64,000 bases of DNA from Gammaproteobacteria bacterium (GTDB lineage Bacteria; Pseudomonadota; Gammaproteobacteria; Burkholderiales; Burkholderiaceae_C): NCBI GenBank assembly GCA_018828125.1, contig JAHJWB010000009.1, forward strand, positions 124,001-188,000, written 5' to 3'. Shown here piece after piece: positions 60,814 through 64,000 of this stretch (the stretch's first letter is position 1; the number at the start of each line of letters is the position of its first letter). A program made the translations under genes and the position numbers. The notes beneath the pieces were generated by a model that saw nothing but the letters and a program-made list of their open reading frames with translations, did not search any database and had not been told where the DNA came from.

Positions 60814-62340
60814 TCACCCAAAAATGCCGTGCAAAAACCAGCGCTGGGGCGGTGCCGCAGCCTGGCCCACGGCCTGCGGCGACAGCCGTTCGCGGAACAC
60901 CCACACCAAACCCGCCACATCGTTGTGCGCCACAAAGTAGTCGCGCAGGGCCAAGCCTGTGCAGGCCGTGGCGGGGTTGCCAGGGTGGATGGCGCCATTG
61001 TTTTCTTCGTCGTCTACCGTCGACCACCACCCCGCCTCAAACCGGTGCGGTCCCGCCAGCAAACGCAGCAGGCCATGGTGACAAGGGCGGTTGCCTTGCA
61101 CGGCCAGGCGCCGGGGTGGGCGCAGCAGCCAGGTGGGCCACAGCGTGGCGTCTGGGGTGTTAGTGCCGGTGGCGGTGGTGCCTGGGCTGGCGGGGGCAGC
61201 GCGGGCGCGGCCCAGCACCTCGGCCGCCGGGCGCCACTGCTGCATGCGTTCGGGGCGGTGGTCGGCCTGCAGCACCGGGGCCAACACATGGTCAGCGCCC
61301 AGGCGGGCCGACAGGCGCTCCAGCAGCTGGTGCAGGGCCTCGCCTTGCGCCTCCGCCGGGTCACCCCAATCCCCCGGCGGCAGCAAGCTGGCACTGCGGT
61401 GCGTCAGCGGGGCCGCTTCCAGCAACCGCAGGGTGATCTGGTTGGCCGGTGCAGCCAGGGTGGTGCGCGCCAGGTTTTCAGACAACAGCCTCCGCAGGTG
61501 CGCCATGTCGTGCGTGGCCTGGGCCGTGCGCACTGGCAGGGCCTGTGTGGGGGCAATGGTCACGCCGTCGATGCGCCGCAGGTCATGGCGCCAGACCAGC
61601 TCCATCGCCAGCACCCCTTGCTGGCGTGCCTGGAGCCAGTCTTGCAGCGCTGCCAGGCACCGGTTGGCGCTCCACAACAAGGCATCGGCCGACTCTGCCA
61701 GCGCAGGCAACTCGGCGGTCAGCGCAAACTGCTCGGGCAACTCCAGCCAGGCATGGGCCTCGGGGGCATCGCCCAGCGCCTGGTCCAGCACCCGCAGAGC
61801 CCCAGCCCCCAGGCGCCGCGCCACACCGGCACGGGGCAACGCCCGCAACGCGCCCCAGGTGCGGCAGCCCATGCGCTCCAGGCTGGGCACATGCGGGCGC
61901 AAGGCGGTCAGCGTGTGCAAAGGTAGGTTCTCTGCCCGCCACTGTGCAGGCAGCGTTCGACCCGCCAATGCCATGCGCAAGAACGCCTGCGCCACCAAGG
62001 CGGTAGGGCCGCAGCCCCAAACGGGTGGAGTGCAAGGCACCGGTGGATGGATGGCAAGCCCTGCTTCGGCACTTTCGGCCGCCCCCCCGATGACTGCGGG
62101 AACAACAAACTTGTGAGATGCCTCCACCCAGGCCTGCAGCACCTGCGCCAGCAACTCATCGCGCCCGCCCCACAAGCGTTCCGTGGTCGACACCTCCAGC
62201 AGCACCGCATCGCCATCAACCAGCGCCACGCGCGGCGTAAAGCGCAACGCCCACCAGCCCGCAGCTGCAGCCTGCACAGCCCCCCCGTGCGGGGCCGAAG
62301 ATTCAGCGGACCAGGGCAATGGCAGCGCGATCCAGTGCAT
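60814..62340 (-). CDS. imuB: ImuB, Y-family polymerase-like protein
   Basis: 508 aa from the ATG at 62340 (MHWIALPLPWS), which overlaps imuA by 38 bases. It has the Y-family fold ('VALVDGDAVLLEVSTTERLWGGRDELLAQVL') but lacks the usual DE catalytic pair in the palm, as is known for ImuB. 'LERMGCRTWGALRALPRAGVARRLGAGALRVLDQALGD' is the thumb helix-hairpin-helix-like part. It likely links the mutasome to the sliding clamp; no clear QL(S/D)LF motif was found by eye. Confidence 0.92.
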   Translation of the reverse strand: MHWIALPLPWSAESSAPHGGAVQAAAAGWWALRFTPRVALVDGDAVLLEVSTTERLWGGRDELLAQVLQAWVEASHKFVVPAVIGGAAESAEAGLAIHPPVPCTPPVWGCGPTALVAQAFLRMALAGRTLPAQWRAENLPLHTLTALRPHVPSLERMGCRTWGALRALPRAGVARRLGAGALRVLDQALGDAPEAHAWLELPEQFALTAELPALAESADALLWSANRCLAALQDWLQARQQGVLAMELVWRHDLRRIDGVTIAPTQALPVRTAQATHDMAHLRRLLSENLARTTLAAPANQITLRLLEAAPLTHRSASLLPPGDWGDPAEAQGEALHQLLERLSARLGADHVLAPVLQADHRPERMQQWRPAAEVLGRARAAPASPGTTATGTNTPDATLWPTWLLRPPRRLAVQGNRPCHHGLLRLLAGPHRFEAGWWSTVDDEENNGAIHPGNPATACTGLALRDYFVAHNDVAGLVWVFRERLSPQAVGQAAAPPQRWFLHGIFG

Positions 62341-63166
62341 GGCCCCTCCCCTCTGCCCTGCCCGCCAGGGCCGGACGCTCGCGCAGCAGTCCAGGCGCCT
62401 GGGCGGACGCCCCATTGCGGCTTGCGACCCAGGCGCTGGCCACGCCCTGCGCGGCACGACGGCGCTCTGCCTGCGCCAGCAGCACCTGGGCCAACCGGGG
62501 GTGACAACCCGGCAAATCCAAGCCCTGCACCAGAGGTGGCCCACGGCGTTTGAGGATCTGCACTTGCATGCCAGGCGGAGCGGCGGCTTCCCCTGGCATG
62601 GCCAGCCCCTGCACCAAAAGGCGCAGCAAAGCGGGCGACGCTTGCGGCGCAGCGCTGTCCGGGCGAAACACCCACAACAACTGCCGTTGCTGTGCGGCAG
62701 CCAGTTGCAGCCGGCGCAAGGCAGCTGGCTGCGCCTGCGGCAACCAGGCCAGAACGGCCAGGACATCGCCGCAACGCAGCGCCTGCTCGGCCGCCCACAG
62801 GGCCGCCTTGGCAGAGTCGGCCCGCACCACACACAACCGCTCTGGGAGCAGACCTTGCGCTTGCAGGGCTTGGCCAAAAGGTTCACACGGCGGCGCAACC
62901 ACCACCACAGCTCCCGCACGCCGAGCCGTGGCCTGCCCCAGCGCGGGCAGCACCAGCTGCCATTCGTGCAGCCCCGCCAGGGGTTGCAGGACCTCGCTCA
63001 ATGCCCCAACCGGCCAGCCCCCTCCGGGCAGTTGAGCATCCAGCTGCGCAAAACCAGTGGGCAGCACCTGCTGCTGGCCCGCGCCCAGCACGTCCGCGTG
63101 CCAGACGCCGGGCACGGAAGACGAAAAATCGAACGCAACCCGCAGGGAGGAGCGTGGCGCAGGCAT
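62303..63166 (-). CDS. imuA: ImuA, SOS mutagenesis protein
   Basis: 287 aa from the ATG at 63166. 'VLPTGFAQLDAQLPGGGWPVGALSEVLQPLAGLHEWQLVLPALGQA' is the RecA-like N-terminal region; the Walker A is degenerate (no GKT). 'RLCVVRADSAKAALWAAEQALRCGDVLAVLAWLP' and the C-terminal tail are typical ImuA. It starts the operon, directly behind the LexA box. Confidence 0.92.
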   Translation of the reverse strand: MPAPRSSLRVAFDFSSSVPGVWHADVLGAGQQQVLPTGFAQLDAQLPGGGWPVGALSEVLQPLAGLHEWQLVLPALGQATARRAGAVVVVAPPCEPFGQALQAQGLLPERLCVVRADSAKAALWAAEQALRCGDVLAVLAWLPQAQPAALRRLQLAAAQQRQLLWVFRPDSAAPQASPALLRLLVQGLAMPGEAAAPPGMQVQILKRRGPPLVQGLDLPGCHPRLAQVLLAQAERRRAAQGVASAWVASRNGASAQAPGLLRERPALAGRAEGRGHALDRAAIALVR

Positions 63167-63195
63167 GGTGGTGAAATCTGGTTGGTAAACACGAA

Positions 63196-63215
63196 TACTG
63201 TAAATATAACCAGTA
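63196..63215. promoter_or_regulatory. LexA (SOS) box upstream of imuA
   Basis: TACTGTAAATATAACCAGTA: CTG and CAG half-sites with the standard 10-base central spacing and matching TA flanks (TACTG...CAGTA). It lies 30 nt upstream of the imuA start and in an AT-rich patch. This fits SOS control of the operon. Confidence 0.9.
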
Positions 63216-63284
63216 TTTTGACGTGCAGGAACCCTTGGCCGAGAAGACTGTGGGATCAGGTGGTTTTGACCCGCCAGCCAGAGC

Positions 63285-63686
63285 TCAATTGCTGTTGCTC
63301 AAGCCACTGCCGTGAAAAACGGCTTCGATGTTGTAGCCATCCGGGTCGAACACGAACGCTGCGTAGTAGTGCGGGTGGTATTGCGGGCGCAAACCCGGGG
63401 CGCCGTTGTCCCGCGCCCCGGCGGCCAATGCCGCTGCATGAAATGCATCCACCTGGGCCTCGCTGGTCGCACGAAACGCGATGTGGCTTCGGGGCGAAAA
63501 AGGCGTCTCCTCGGCAATCCAGAAGGCGCCTGCGGGGTCGTCGCCCGGGGCAAGATCCTTTGCGCCAAACCCCACTGCCGTTTCAAGGTCCAGGCGCACC
63601 ACATAGCCCAGCGCAGACAAAACCGACACGTAAAACGGCTTGCTCAGCGCAATGCGGGTGACATGGATGCCGGTGTGATCAATCAT
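63285..63686 (-). CDS. VOC-family (glyoxalase/bleomycin resistance-like) protein
   Basis: 133 aa from the ATG at 63686. 'IDHTGIHVTRIALSKPFYVSVLSALGYVV' and 'FRATSEAQVDAFHAAALAAGARDNGAPGLRPQYHPHYYAAFVFDPDGYNIEAVFH' show the paired beta-alpha-beta-beta-beta units of the VOC superfamily. His and Glu residues of the metal site are present in the usual positions. The substrate is unknown. It is transcribed toward the imu operon's promoter region, in the same orientation. Confidence 0.85.
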   Translation of the reverse strand: MIDHTGIHVTRIALSKPFYVSVLSALGYVVRLDLETAVGFGAKDLAPGDDPAGAFWIAEETPFSPRSHIAFRATSEAQVDAFHAAALAAGARDNGAPGLRPQYHPHYYAAFVFDPDGYNIEAVFHGSGLSNSN

Positions 63687-63717
63687 TTGGAATAGCCTCC
63701 CGATATGTGAGCGCGCT

Positions 63718-64000
63718 CTACAACCTGCGCGCAGCCCAGTCACACCAGTCTGCCACCGCAGCATCAAGAGGCGTGGCACGCTCGGTCAACTGGGGCCAGC
63801 GGCGGTGGCTCGCGTTCAGAATGCTTTGCAGTTGCCACAAAGCCTCGCGCCCCACCAAGGCCACCTCGGCCAAACCCATGGCATCCCCTTGCAGTTGGGC
63901 GATGAGATCGCCTTGCTGCCTGGGGTGTGATCCCGCTTCCACCAAGGCTTTTTGCAAGGCCAACAAACGCGCATCGGCAAACGCAAACGCACTGTCTGCA
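63718..64000 (-). CDS. Hypothetical protein, C-terminal part only
   Basis: The frame is open from the right edge of the window to a stop at 63718 and ends 'ALVEAGSHPRQQGDLIAQLQGDAMGLAEVALVGREALWQLQSILNASHRRWPQLTERATPLDAAVADWCDWAARRL'. The TTG at 63966 is unlikely to be a start because the frame stays open beyond. No family recognised. Confidence 0.65.
   Translation of the reverse strand, partial: ADSAFAFADARLLALQKALVEAGSHPRQQGDLIAQLQGDAMGLAEVALVGREALWQLQSILNASHRRWPQLTERATPLDAAVADWCDWAARRL

Noticed and set aside
1..64000. CRISPR arrays or rRNA genes
   Set aside because: No regularly spaced repeats and no rRNA-like sequence were seen by eye in the window.

Overview
The window is high-GC, densely coded DNA from a betaproteobacterium, most likely a Comamonadaceae member close to Acidovorax. 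The support is the ImuA-ImuB-DnaE2 cassette, the TRAP and hydroxyproline genes, and a short intergenic repeat (TAGCT-N16-AAGCGC) that I recall from this family. The species is an inference.

Region 1 (1 to about 31446) is most of a Mu-like transposable prophage; its left end lies outside the window. The order resembles BcepMu-type phages: leftward early genes and a BcepMu gp16-family protein, a divergent XRE repressor, then a long rightward late region. The late region holds holin, transglycosylase endolysin and nested Rz/Rz1 spanins, then small Mu-type genes, terminase, portal, MuF-like protein, gpG-like morphogenesis protein, protease/scaffold, decoration and major capsid proteins. The tail is not Mu-like. 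It has a tail tube, a G/G-T chaperone pair with a -1 slippery heptamer, and a 1755-aa tape measure, as in siphoviruses; I see no sheath and no large tail hub. The right arm has a Com zinc finger overlapping a Dam-type methylase, then two divergent membrane-anchored accessory genes.

Three cargo islands interrupt the phage core. 2347-4242 encodes a secreted protein, a secreted HNH-type protein and a tandem PD-(D/E)XK protein. 12677-13690 encodes a DUF2806-like protein. 29837-31254 holds the two membrane proteins. The first two islands are each followed by the same 18-bp motif just upstream of a late module (lysis, protease/capsid), which makes it a candidate late promoter. A right-end-like sequence occurs twice, at 30558-30598 and 31406-31446, bracketing the last cargo gene.

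Region 2 (31447 to 36050) is host DNA: a dCache-HAMP-GAF sensor gene cut by the prophage, then alaS. Region 3 (36051 to 47846) is a catabolic cluster for trans-4-hydroxy-L-proline: DHDPS-family deaminase, ABC-type binding protein, hydroxyproline epimerase, three-subunit D-hydroxyproline dehydrogenase, TRAP transporter, GntR/FCD regulator and semialdehyde dehydrogenase, together converting hydroxyproline to 2-oxoglutarate. AT-rich palindromes precede the deaminase gene and the TRAP operon.

Region 4 (47847 to 64000) is mixed host housekeeping: two tandem secreted paralogues, a ROK protein, tRNA-Gly(CCC), a chemoreceptor, a pseudouridine synthase, an AsmA-family protein, an M23 peptidase, and the SOS mutagenesis operon imuA-imuB-dnaE2 behind a near-ideal LexA box. 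Two copies of the TAGCT repeat lie inside coding sequences (alaS and dnaE2).
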